NCBI GenBank assembly: GCA_007122745.1
Contig: SKTA01000079.1
Span: 1 to 7,488, forward strand
Length of the DNA: 7,488 bases
Source of the DNA: Bacteroidales bacterium
Lineage (GTDB): Bacteria > Bacteroidota > Bacteroidia > Bacteroidales > UBA7960
Direction: 5' to 3'
Shown: piece by piece, positions 1-7,290 of the stretch
Numbering within the stretch: the stretch's first letter is position 1
How the letters are laid out: each line of letters starts with the position of its first letter
The notes under the pieces: generated by a model
Database searches by the model: none
Seen by the model: only the letters and a program-made list of their open reading frames with translations
Told to the model about the DNA's origin: nothing
Translations under genes and position numbers: made by a program

Positions 1-173
1 CATCCAATCACCCAATCAACCAATCACCCAATCAACCAATCAACCAATCACCCAATCACCCAATCATCCAATCATCCAATCATCCAATCAACCAATCAAC
101 CAATCAACCAATCAACCAATCAACCAATCAACCAATCATCCAATCATCCAATCATCCAATCACCCAATCAACC
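1..173. repeat. 8-bp tandem repeat array, CAHCCAAT x 21 plus a partial unit, open at the left edge
   Basis: Twenty-one complete 8-bp units fill positions 1-168 with no indel, and a partial unit (CAACC) follows at 169-173. Seven of the eight positions are identical in every unit. Only position 3 varies: A in nine units, T in seven, C in five, never G. Identical units come in runs, in order: T, C, A, C, two A, two C, three T, six A, three T, C. The array starts at the first base of the window, so its true length is unknown. The plus strand has no stop codon in any frame across the array, while the minus strand has a TGA at every unit junction. It is most simply an intergenic microsatellite of the low-complexity kind common in Bacteroidota. 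A repeat-coded C-terminal tail of a gene to the left cannot be excluded. Confidence 0.97.
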
Positions 174-250
174 TTTGCCTTAACGCAAGACTCAAAACAA
201 AAACATGATGCATTATAAAGCATGGTATGGCATATGACATTATAAAAGAG

Positions 251-258
251 TACTTTTG
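251..258 (+). promoter_or_regulatory. Putative -7 promoter box of typA (TACTTTTG)
   Basis: TACTTTTG is an exact match to the Bacteroidota primary-sigma -7 consensus TAnnTTTG and lies 26 nt before the typA start codon, which would give a leader of roughly 20 nt. No clear TTG -33 box is visible about 20 bp upstream, so the call rests on the -7 box and its position. The same octamer occurs before purQ. The rest of the gap between the repeat array and typA (174-284) is AT-rich and shows no Shine-Dalgarno motif. Confidence 0.5.
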
Positions 259-284
259 CACTTCTTTTTAATGAAAACATCATA

Positions 285-2099
285 ATGCAACAAATACGCA
301 ACATCGCAATCATAGCGCACGTTGACCACGGCAAGACCACCCTCGTTGACCGCATTCTTCACCAGGTAAAACTTTTTCGCGACAATCAGGACATGGGTGA
401 ACTCATCCTCGACAGCAACGATCTGGAACGGGAACGGGGTATTACGATCCTGGCAAAAAACGTTTCTGTTCGCTATAAGGAAGTAAAAATCAATATTATT
501 GACACGCCGGGGCACTCCGATTTTGGTGGAGAGGTCGAGCGCGTGCTTAACATGGCTGATGGCGTGCTGCTGGTGGTGGATGCCTTCGAGGGACCCATGC
601 CGCAGACCCGATTCGTGCTCGAAAAGGCCATTCAGCTCAACAAAAAGCCCATCGTAATCGTCAACAAGGTTGATAAGCCCAATTGTGATCCGGATGCTGC
701 ACAGGAAGCAGTATTTGATCTGATGTTTTCACTGGGTGCGAGCGAAGACCAGTTAGATTTTCCAACGGTTTTTGGCTCCGCCAAGCAGGGTTGGATGTCG
801 GACGACTGGAAGCAGGAAACCGATGATGTGAGTCATCTTCTGGATATCATCCTCGAGCATATTCCTCCACCGGTCACCCCTGACGGGAACCTCCAGATGA
901 TGATCTCTTCGCTCGATTATTCCTCTTACACCGGGCGCATTGCCGTGGGGCGCATCCTGCGGGGCAGCATAAATGCCGGCATGAACATTTCGCTGGTAAA
1001 AAGGGATGGGCGTGTTGAAAAATCCAGGGTCAAGGAGCTCTACATTTTTGAAGGCCTTGGCAAGGAACGTATCAAGCATCCCATTTATGCCGGAGAAATT
1101 TGTGCCGTATTGGGCCCGGAAGGCTTTGACATCGGCGACACCATTGCCGACCATGAAAATCCTGAAACCCTCATACCAACAGCAGTGGATGAACCCACGA
1201 TGAGTATGCTGTTTACAGTAAATAATTCCCCGTTTTTTGGAAAAGAAGGTAAATATGTAACCTCCAGGCATCTGCGCGACAGGCTCTTTCTGGAAACAGA
1301 GAAAAACCTGGCACTCAGGGTGGAGGAATCGTCATCACCAGATGCCTATATCGTTTATGGACGAGGGATCCTCCACCTTGCCATCCTGGTTGAAAACATG
1401 CGTCGTGAAGGCTATGAGCTGCAGCTGGGGCAGCCGAAAGTGATTATGAAAGACATTGATGGGATAAGATGTGAGCCCATAGAAGAACTTACGGTTAATG
1501 TATTATCAGAATTTTCGGGCAAAGTGATCGAACTGGTTTCTGCCCGAAAGGGGGAACTGGTGAGCATGCAGAACAAGCTCGACAGAACACATATGGTATT
1601 TAACATTTCTTCGCGCGGACTTACAGGTCTGCAGAACAACTTGCTGACAGTTACTGAAGGTGAGGCGGTCATGGCACATCGTTTCACCGGTTTTGGGCCC
1701 TGGAGAGGTGAGATCGGAGGCCGTCGCAACGGATCTCTCATTGCAATGGAAACCGGACCAGCCATTGCTTATTCCATCAACAGACTTCAGGATCGGGGCA
1801 CCTTCTTTATCTATCCCAACGAAAAAGTGTATGCCGGCCAGATCATTGGCCAAAGCACCCGACAGGATGACCTTGCCGTAAATGTGATCCATACGAAAAA
1901 ACTGTCTAACGTCAGGGCCGCCGGCAGCGACGAAAAACTATCCATTGCCCCGCCGGTTAAATTCTCACTGGAAGAAGCCATGGAATACATCGCAGAAGAT
2001 GAATACATTGAAGTAACACCGAAATCCCTGCGTCTGCGGAAAATCCTGCTGAATGAGCATGACCGGAAACGCGCAAAGAAAACAGACCCATTGATGTGA
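285..2099 (+). CDS. typA: Ribosome-associated translational GTPase TypA/BipA
   Basis: TypA/BipA is an EF-G-like translational GTPase that binds the 70S ribosome and supports large-subunit assembly and growth under cold or other stress. The 604-residue product matches the family's usual length of about 600. The GTPase motifs are all visible: G1 AHVDHGKTT at residues 11-19, switch I RGITI at 51-55, G3 DTPGH at 73-77, G4 NKVD at 127-130 and G5 SAK at 165-167. A beta-barrel domain II should follow at about 205-290. The EF-G-like domain III/V region includes GRGILHL near residue 359, and the basic TypA-specific C-terminal domain follows to the end. The ATG at 285 places G1 where the family has it. 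No Shine-Dalgarno sequence precedes it. A 4-codon mini-ORF at 271-285 ends on this start codon (TAATG). The gene is probably monocistronic or first in its unit, since purQ has its own candidate promoter. Confidence 0.98.
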   Translation: MQQIRNIAIIAHVDHGKTTLVDRILHQVKLFRDNQDMGELILDSNDLERERGITILAKNVSVRYKEVKINIIDTPGHSDFGGEVERVLNMADGVLLVVDAFEGPMPQTRFVLEKAIQLNKKPIVIVNKVDKPNCDPDAAQEAVFDLMFSLGASEDQLDFPTVFGSAKQGWMSDDWKQETDDVSHLLDIILEHIPPPVTPDGNLQMMISSLDYSSYTGRIAVGRILRGSINAGMNISLVKRDGRVEKSRVKELYIFEGLGKERIKHPIYAGEICAVLGPEGFDIGDTIADHENPETLIPTAVDEPTMSMLFTVNNSPFFGKEGKYVTSRHLRDRLFLETEKNLALRVEESSSPDAYIVYGRGILHLAILVENMRREGYELQLGQPKVIMKDIDGIRCEPIEELTVNVLSEFSGKVIELVSARKGELVSMQNKLDRTHMVFNISSRGLTGLQNNLLTVTEGEAVMAHRFTGFGPWRGEIGGRRNGSLIAMETGPAIAYSINRLQDRGTFFIYPNEKVYAGQIIGQSTRQDDLAVNVIHTKKLSNVRAAGSDEKLSIAPPVKFSLEEAMEYIAEDEYIEVTPKSLRLRKILLNEHDRKRAKKTDPLM

Positions 2100-2184
2100 T
2101 AATCCGGTGAGGTGAATAAAAGCCGGAAGATCCCCCAGGTGTTAAAAAATCTTCGAATGGATCAACCATCTTTTCATAAATGCT

Positions 2185-2192
2185 TACTTTTG
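2185..2192 (+). promoter_or_regulatory. Putative -7 promoter box of the purQ-rnhB-tex cluster (TACTTTTG)
   Basis: The same TACTTTTG octamer as before typA fits TAnnTTTG and sits 56 nt before the purQ start. It lies in the 149-bp gap after typA, which supports separate transcription of the purQ cluster. No convincing -33 TTG is seen. I saw no strong terminator after typA: the only dyad is a weak GAAGAT/ATCTTC pair around 2126-2156 without a T tract. The leader has no recognisable purine-riboswitch core. Confidence 0.5.
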
Positions 2193-2207
2193 TTTCTAAT
2201 ACATTCT

Positions 2208-2223
2208 ATCCGGCCATGCGGAT
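2208..2223 (+). other. Small inverted repeat in the purQ leader
   Basis: ATCCG at 2208-2212 and CGGAT at 2219-2223 can form a 5-bp stem closed by a 6-nt loop, 25 nt before the purQ start codon and downstream of the candidate -7 box. It could be a short leader hairpin or a half-site for a regulator. A 5-bp dyad arises often by chance, so a function is only a guess. Confidence 0.2.
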
Positions 2224-2248
2224 TTGTTGATTACCTAAAAATGCTTTT

Positions 2249-2947
2249 ATGAAATTTGGTGTTGTTGTTTTTCCCGGATCCAATTGTGATCACGACATGA
2301 TCTATGTGTTAAAGAAGAGGCTTCAGCGGGAAGTGGTTGCCCTCTGGCATAAGGATAAAGACCTTCAGGGTGCTAAATTCATCATTTTGCCCGGTGGATT
2401 CTCTTATGGTGATTACCTCCGTTCCGGTGCTATCGCACGCTTTTCACCTATTATGGAGGAGGTGATCCGCTTTGCCAATAATGGCGGCTATGTATTGGGT
2501 ATCTGCAACGGATTTCAGATCCTCTGTGAAGCACACCTGCTGCCCGGTGCACTGCTTCATAATACCACACACCGGTTTATCTGCCGAAACGCCTACATCC
2601 GCAGCGAAACAAACGATAGCATCATAACTGCACTTGCAGACCCTGACAAAATTTTGAAAATTCCGATTGCTCACGGCGAAGGCCGCTACTATGCTGCCGA
2701 AGACACCATTCAGTCGCTGATCGACAACAAACAGATTCTCTTTAAATATTGCGATGAGGATGGAAATGTTAGTCCGGAAGCAAACCCCAATGGTTCGGTA
2801 AACAACATTGCCGGTATCTGCAACACCGGACGGAATGTTTTCGGCATGATGCCCCATCCGGAAAGGGCATGCGATCCGGAACTGGGCAATGAAGATGGCA
2901 AACTGATCTTCGATGGTATCTTAAGCTCTCTATGCGTCAACACTTAA
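2249..2947 (+). CDS. purQ: Phosphoribosylformylglycinamidine synthase, glutaminase subunit PurQ
   Basis: PurQ is the class I glutamine amidotransferase subunit of FGAM synthase. It hydrolyses glutamine and passes ammonia to PurL for the fourth step of de novo purine synthesis in the cytoplasm. At 232 residues it has the length of the stand-alone subunit (about 225-230), not of the large fused enzyme. The N-terminus FPGSNCDHD (residues 8-16) and the oxyanion-strand segment LPGGFSYGDYLRSGA (47-61) are typical. The catalytic triad is visible: nucleophile C86 in GICNGFQ, and H203 and E205 in MPHPE. A stand-alone PurQ implies a small-type PurL and PurS encoded elsewhere, as neither is next to it. 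It heads a tight cluster; rnhB begins inside its last codons. A 3-codon mini-ORF at 2241-2252 overlaps its start codon (ATGA). Confidence 0.98.
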   Translation: MKFGVVVFPGSNCDHDMIYVLKKRLQREVVALWHKDKDLQGAKFIILPGGFSYGDYLRSGAIARFSPIMEEVIRFANNGGYVLGICNGFQILCEAHLLPGALLHNTTHRFICRNAYIRSETNDSIITALADPDKILKIPIAHGEGRYYAAEDTIQSLIDNKQILFKYCDEDGNVSPEANPNGSVNNIAGICNTGRNVFGMMPHPERACDPELGNEDGKLIFDGILSSLCVNT

Positions 2948-3564
2948 AAGTCCGATACAGCCAATCTTTCCCTGAAGCCGGCTGCGATGAAGCGGGACGT
3001 GGCTGTCTTGCCGGACCTGTATTTGCTGCAGCAGTCATTTTGCCGAAGCATCCCGAAAAGGAACTTGTTGAAGTGCTGAATGATTCAAAGAAGTTGTCGG
3101 TCGTACAGCGTAATCAATGCCGGAAGCTGATCATGGATCAAGCCCTCGCCTGCGCCGTTGCTTCTGTGGATGTTGAAACCATCGACCAGGTCAACATATT
3201 GAATGCCAGCATTCTGGCCATGCATAAAGCGCTTGAAATGCTTCAGCTACAACCTTTGATGATCCTTATCGACGGCAACCGCTTTAATCCCTATCACACA
3301 ATCCCACACACTTGCATCATCAAGGGAGATGCATCATACCTTTCCATCGCTGCGGCATCGGTGCTGGCGAAAACCTCCAGGGATGCCTATATGGAGGATA
3401 TTCACCATGATTTTCCCGAGTACGACTGGATCCATAACAAAGGTTATCCCACCCCCAAACACCGTCTGGCCATTCAGCGTATGGGACTGACACCTCACCA
3501 CAGACGTTCTTTCAAACAGCATCCGCAACTTCGTTTGCACTTTGAAAAACATAGGGCGCAATAA
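2932..3564 (+). CDS. rnhB: Ribonuclease HII
   Basis: RNase HII cuts the RNA strand of RNA-DNA hybrids and starts ribonucleotide excision repair by nicking 5' of single ribonucleotides in DNA. The 210-residue product is of usual length. The acidic metal-binding residues are D19 and E20 in the DEAGRG motif, D114 in LIDGNR and D133 in KGD; the substrate-reading GRG triplet is 22-24. The SAASVLAK-type helix (here AAASVLAK, 140-147) and the HNKGYPTPKHR segment further on are also family features. The ATG at 2932 lies inside purQ (16-bp overlap, different frame); the next methionine comes only at residue 68, after two catalytic residues, so this start is well supported. The overlap suggests translational coupling to purQ. 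I saw no Shine-Dalgarno motif and no promoter of its own. Confidence 0.97.
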   Translation: MRQHLKVRYSQSFPEAGCDEAGRGCLAGPVFAAAVILPKHPEKELVEVLNDSKKLSVVQRNQCRKLIMDQALACAVASVDVETIDQVNILNASILAMHKALEMLQLQPLMILIDGNRFNPYHTIPHTCIIKGDASYLSIAAASVLAKTSRDAYMEDIHHDFPEYDWIHNKGYPTPKHRLAIQRMGLTPHHRRSFKQHPQLRLHFEKHRAQ

Positions 3565-3591
3565 AATGTTTTCCAAACAAAAGAAACCATC

Positions 3592-5745
3592 ATGAACAAT
3601 ATCATACGCAACATAACAGAACGCATTGCATCGGAAAGCGGAATTGCAGTTCAATTTGTAAGTAATGTTGTCGACCTCCTGAAGTCGGGGGGAACCGTAC
3701 CATTCATTGCACGTTACCGAAAAGAACAGACCGGCTCTCTTGACGAGGTGCAGATCACAACAATCCGGGATCTCCTCAAGCGCTTCGAGGAGCTTGAGAA
3801 GCGCCGCGCTGCCGTCATAAGCTCTGTTGAAGAGCAGGACCTGCTGACGCCCGAGCTGAAAGAAGCCTTTCTGGCTGCCTCTACAATGGCGGAATTGGAA
3901 GACCTTTATCTTCCATACAAACCGAAGAAAAAAACACGTGCTACAATTGCCAGGGCGCGCGGACTGGAACCGTTGGCTAAGATCATCATGGCGCAAAGGG
4001 AAACAGACCTGATTGCACGTGCAAAACAGTTTGTAAAACCTGACAAAGAGGTATTAACTCCAGAAGATGCGCTTGCCGGTGCACGCGACATCATTGCCGA
4101 ATGGGTGAATGAGGACACCCGCGCAAGGGCGCGTCTGCGAAGATTGATTTACAAAGACGGTGTTATCGCCAGCAAGCCGGTTAAAGGAAAAGAGGAGGAA
4201 GGGGAAAAGTACCGGACCTACTTTGAATGGTCGGAACAGGCCTGCAAGTCACCTTCTCATCGTATTCTCGCCATGTTCAGGGGTGAAAAGGAGGGGTTTT
4301 TGCGTGTCAAAATTGCTCCGGATGAGGAAAAAGCGTTTGATATCCTGGAAGATTTGTTTTTGAAAGGACAAGGAGAGGCCCGGGACCAGGTGCAACAAGC
4401 CATGCATGATTCGTGGAAACGGTTGCTGCATCCCTCTTTGGAAACAGAACTACGAAATGATCTCAAGGCAGCAGCCGACAAAACGGCCATTCGTGTGTTT
4501 GCAGAAAACCTGAGGCAACTGCTGCTCGCTCCACCATTAGGTCAGAAGCGGATCATGGCCATTGACCCCGGATTCCGAAGCGGCTGCAAAATCGTTTGCC
4601 TCGACGAGGAGGGGCGTCTGCTTCATAATGAAAATATCTATCCCCATCCACCTGAAAATGAAAGGGGGAAGGCCATGAACAAAATCCAAAGCCTTGTGAG
4701 TGCCTACAATGTTGAAGCCATTGCCATCGGTAATGGTACAGCAGGCAGGGAAACCGAACAGCTTATCCGTAAAATCCGTTTCGACAAGGATGTGATGGCC
4801 ATCATGGTCAATGAAAGCGGAGCATCTGTCTATTCAGCATCAGACCTTGCCCGGGAGGAGTTCCCCGACTATGACGTAACAGTCAGGGGGGCTATCAGTA
4901 TCGGACGTCGTTTGGCGGATCCCTTATCAGAACTGGTTAAAATCGACGCCAAGTCGATCGGTGTCGGACAATATCAGCATGATGTGGATCAAAAACTGCT
5001 GCGTCAGGCGCTGGATGACACGGTTACAAGCTGTGTGAATGCCGTCGGCGTTGAACTCAATACCGCCAGCAAGGAACTGCTCACCTATGTGTCGGGGGTT
5101 GGTCCGGCACTGGCTGCCTCCATTGTTAAATGCCGGAATGAATCGGGTGCATTCAAAAACCGCCAGGAACTGATGCAGGTTCCCCGGCTGGGAACAAAAG
5201 CTTTTGAACAAGCTGCCGGATTCATCAGAGTGGCACAGTCTGATAACCCGCTCGATAGCAGCGCCGTGCATCCGGAAAGCTATTGGGTGGTCGAAAAGAT
5301 GGCGGCAGATCTGGACGTGTCAATTGCCGGTTTGATGAAAGAAAAGGAGCTGCAAAAGAAAATCGTTCCTGAGGGTTATGTGACCGAAAAAACCGGATTG
5401 CCTACCCTGAAAGACATCATGCAAGAGCTTGCGCGCCCGGGAAGGGATCCACGAAAGACATTCGACTTTTTTGAATTTGATAAAAGCGTTAAAAGCATGG
5501 ATGATCTCAGGGAGGGGATGGTGCTTCCAGGGATTATCACCAACATCACCGCCTTTGGTGCATTTGCCGACGTCGGCGTACATCAGGACGGACTGATCCA
5601 TGTCAGCGAGCTAGCCAGCCGTTTTGTGCGCAATCCCGCTGAAGTGGTCAGCCTCAATCAGAAAGTGATGGTAAAAGTATTATCGGTAGAGAAGGAAAGG
5701 AAGCGGATCAGCCTTTCCATCAAACAGGCTGAAAAAACGGATTAG
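3592..5745 (+). CDS. tex: Tex-family S1 RNA-binding protein (transcription accessory protein Tex / YhgF-like)
   Basis: Tex proteins are conserved cytoplasmic nucleic-acid-binding proteins, structurally akin to eukaryotic Spt6 and implicated in transcription and toxin-gene expression; their exact role is unsettled. The 717-residue product is typical in length. The N-terminal helical Tex region contains FIARYRKEQTGSLDEVQ and DLYLPYKPKKKTRA. A YqgF/RNase H-like domain begins near residue 322 with MAIDPGFRSG (D325). A helix-hairpin-helix follows near 499-530 (YVSGVGPALAASIV). A C-terminal S1 domain spans about 642-712 (GMVLPGIITNITAFGAFADVG, shortened here by family convention to its first strands). 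The gene starts 27 bp after rnhB with no visible promoter, so it is probably co-transcribed with purQ and rnhB. A 9-codon mini-ORF at 3566-3595 overlaps its start codon (ATGA). I saw no clear terminator in the 47-bp gap to the convergent dipeptidase gene. Confidence 0.97.
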   Translation: MNNIIRNITERIASESGIAVQFVSNVVDLLKSGGTVPFIARYRKEQTGSLDEVQITTIRDLLKRFEELEKRRAAVISSVEEQDLLTPELKEAFLAASTMAELEDLYLPYKPKKKTRATIARARGLEPLAKIIMAQRETDLIARAKQFVKPDKEVLTPEDALAGARDIIAEWVNEDTRARARLRRLIYKDGVIASKPVKGKEEEGEKYRTYFEWSEQACKSPSHRILAMFRGEKEGFLRVKIAPDEEKAFDILEDLFLKGQGEARDQVQQAMHDSWKRLLHPSLETELRNDLKAAADKTAIRVFAENLRQLLLAPPLGQKRIMAIDPGFRSGCKIVCLDEEGRLLHNENIYPHPPENERGKAMNKIQSLVSAYNVEAIAIGNGTAGRETEQLIRKIRFDKDVMAIMVNESGASVYSASDLAREEFPDYDVTVRGAISIGRRLADPLSELVKIDAKSIGVGQYQHDVDQKLLRQALDDTVTSCVNAVGVELNTASKELLTYVSGVGPALAASIVKCRNESGAFKNRQELMQVPRLGTKAFEQAAGFIRVAQSDNPLDSSAVHPESYWVVEKMAADLDVSIAGLMKEKELQKKIVPEGYVTEKTGLPTLKDIMQELARPGRDPRKTFDFFEFDKSVKSMDDLREGMVLPGIITNITAFGAFADVGVHQDGLIHVSELASRFVRNPAEVVSLNQKVMVKVLSVEKERKRISLSIKQAEKTD

Positions 5746-5792
5746 CCGCCGGTGCTCCCTTTTCTGTGTGCTCGGCCGTAGATTGCTTCAGG

Positions 5793-7163
5793 CTACTTTA
5801 TATCTTCTGTAAAATATTGATAGAAATATGGGATGGTCTCCATTCCTTTGAAGAACTGTGCCAAAGGATAGTTTTCGTTTGGACTGTGAATGGCATCTGT
5901 TTCAAGGCCGAAGCCCATTAGAATCGACTTGATACCGAGTATTTGTTCAAACATGGAGATGATGGGGATGCTTCCCCCACTTCTGTAAGGAACCGGCTTG
6001 ATGCCGTATGTTGTTTCATATGCCTTACTGGCAGCCTGGTAAGCTATTGTATCAACAGGACTTACATATCCTTCGCCGCCATGCAGAAATTCCACATCCA
6101 CTTTTACATGATCGGGTGCAATCGACAGAAAATGATCTTTGAAAAGCTGAGTGATCTTATCTGAGTTTTGATTGGGCACGAGGCGCATCGATATTTTGGC
6201 GTGTGCTTCGGATGGCAGTACTGTTTTTGCACCTTTGTCGGTGTGTCCGCCCCAGATGCCGTTCACGTCAAGTGAAGGCCTGATGCCTGTCCGTTCAAGT
6301 GTCGAATATCCCTTTTCCCCGTGGAGTGCTTTGACATCAATCGACTTTTTGTATTCCGCTTCATTGAAAGGTGCCCGAGCCATTTCGGAACGTTCCTCTT
6401 CAGAAAGATCCTCCACGTCATCATAAAAACCTTTTACGGTGATCTTTCCGTTTTCATCGATCAGGCTGCTGATCATGTCGCACAGAATATTGATCGGGTT
6501 GGCCACGGCGCCGCCATAAAGACCCGAATGCAGATCACGGTTTGGTCCGGTTACGTGCACTTCAACGTACGAGAGTCCGCGTAATCCTGTTGTTATGGAT
6601 GGTGTATCCGGACTGAGCATTGCGGTGTCTGAAACCAGAATGACATCTCCTGAAAGCTTTTCCTTGTTATCGGTCAGGAATTTCCCAAGGCTGGGTGAAC
6701 CTATCTCTTCCTCCCCTTCGATCATGAATTTTACATTGCACGGTAATTTATCGTGTTTGACCATATATTCAAAAGCTGCGAAGTGCATGAACATCTGGCC
6801 TTTATCATCATCAGCACCCCTGGCATAAATTTTTCCATCACGAATTTCTGCCTCAAACGGCTTGCTTTTCCACAGTTCAAGAGGCTCAACAGGCTGCACG
6901 TCATAATGTCCGTAGATCACAACTGTTGGCAGTTTGGGATCGATGATTTTCTCGCCATATACAACAGGATGGCCTTCGGTATCACACACTTCTGCTTTAT
7001 CAACTCCCTTTTTCAACAGATTATCCCGCACCCATTCAGCTGCTTTATACATGTCTTCCTTGTGTTCCTCTTTTGAGCTGATGGATTGGATACGAATCAG
7101 GTCAAAAAGTTCGGCAAGAAACCTGTCTTTATTCGCGGCAATGTAATCTTTCATTTCTTTCAT
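5793..7163 (-). CDS. M20-family metallodipeptidase (dipeptidase / ArgE-DapE-CPG2 superfamily)
   Basis: This 456-residue protein belongs to the dinuclear zinc M20 peptidases, in the branch near carnosinase/CNDP-like dipeptidases. It most likely releases amino acids from di- or short peptides in the cytoplasm; no signal peptide is seen. The metal-centre motifs are in order: H86 in GHYDVQP with D88, bridging D119 in GADDDKG, general base E152 with ligand E153 in EGEEEIGS, D179 in VSDT, and H426 in DAIHSPNE. H212 in DLHSG is in the dimerisation (lid) domain and completes the active site in relatives. The substrate cannot be fixed from sequence, so I give no gene symbol. Start codon ATG 7163-7161 is chosen over the in-frame ATG three codons later; both keep the fold. 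The stop is TAG at 5795-5793. It lies on the same strand as the 5S rRNA gene upstream but behind a terminator and its own candidate promoter. Confidence 0.94.
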   Translation of the reverse strand: MKEMKDYIAANKDRFLAELFDLIRIQSISSKEEHKEDMYKAAEWVRDNLLKKGVDKAEVCDTEGHPVVYGEKIIDPKLPTVVIYGHYDVQPVEPLELWKSKPFEAEIRDGKIYARGADDDKGQMFMHFAAFEYMVKHDKLPCNVKFMIEGEEEIGSPSLGKFLTDNKEKLSGDVILVSDTAMLSPDTPSITTGLRGLSYVEVHVTGPNRDLHSGLYGGAVANPINILCDMISSLIDENGKITVKGFYDDVEDLSEEERSEMARAPFNEAEYKKSIDVKALHGEKGYSTLERTGIRPSLDVNGIWGGHTDKGAKTVLPSEAHAKISMRLVPNQNSDKITQLFKDHFLSIAPDHVKVDVEFLHGGEGYVSPVDTIAYQAASKAYETTYGIKPVPYRSGGSIPIISMFEQILGIKSILMGFGLETDAIHSPNENYPLAQFFKGMETIPYFYQYFTEDIK

Positions 7164-7252
7164 GGAAAAAATCTATTACTATAGTTTTTAAAAATAATTT
7201 ATTTTGTTAAAATTGATTTTTTGATTTTGTTTTTGATTTTTATTAAAGCCAA

Positions 7253-7260
7253 CAAATATA
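7253..7260 (-). promoter_or_regulatory. Putative -7 promoter box of the dipeptidase gene (TATATTTG)
   Basis: On the minus strand TATATTTG fits TAnnTTTG exactly, 89 nt before the dipeptidase start codon. No TTG -33 box is seen at the expected distance. The implied leader of about 80 nt is very A-rich on the sense strand, with three AAAATC repeats (complements at 7215-7220, 7223-7228 and 7235-7240) and no Shine-Dalgarno motif. A-rich leaders are common in Bacteroidota, where translation often does not depend on Shine-Dalgarno pairing. Confidence 0.4.
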
Positions 7261-7290
7261 TGAAAATTATTGAGAATTGAGGTTAAGGTT

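Noticed and set aside
1..173. CRISPR array or origin iterons
   Set aside because: The units are 8 bp head to tail with no spacers, so it is not CRISPR. Iterons are usually longer, spaced by about a helical turn and near a rep or dnaA gene; none is present here.
753..1271. 172-codon open frame on the minus strand inside typA
   Set aside because: It lies wholly antisense to a conserved GTPase gene, and its translation has no recognisable domain.
285..2099. LepA or EF-G instead of TypA
   Set aside because: The length of about 600 residues with AHVDHGKTT, GRGILHLAILVENMRREG and the basic TypA C-terminus fits TypA; EF-G is about 100 residues longer and LepA has a different C-terminal domain.
2100..2248. 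Purine riboswitch before purQ
   Set aside because: I see no three-way-junction core or conserved loop sequences; the only dyads are a 5-bp stem and a weak GAAGAT/ATCTTC pair.
3334..3996. 220-codon open frame on the minus strand across the end of rnhB and the start of tex
   Set aside because: It is antisense to two clearly recognised genes, spans their junction, resembles no family I know, and is explained by codon bias of the opposite strand.
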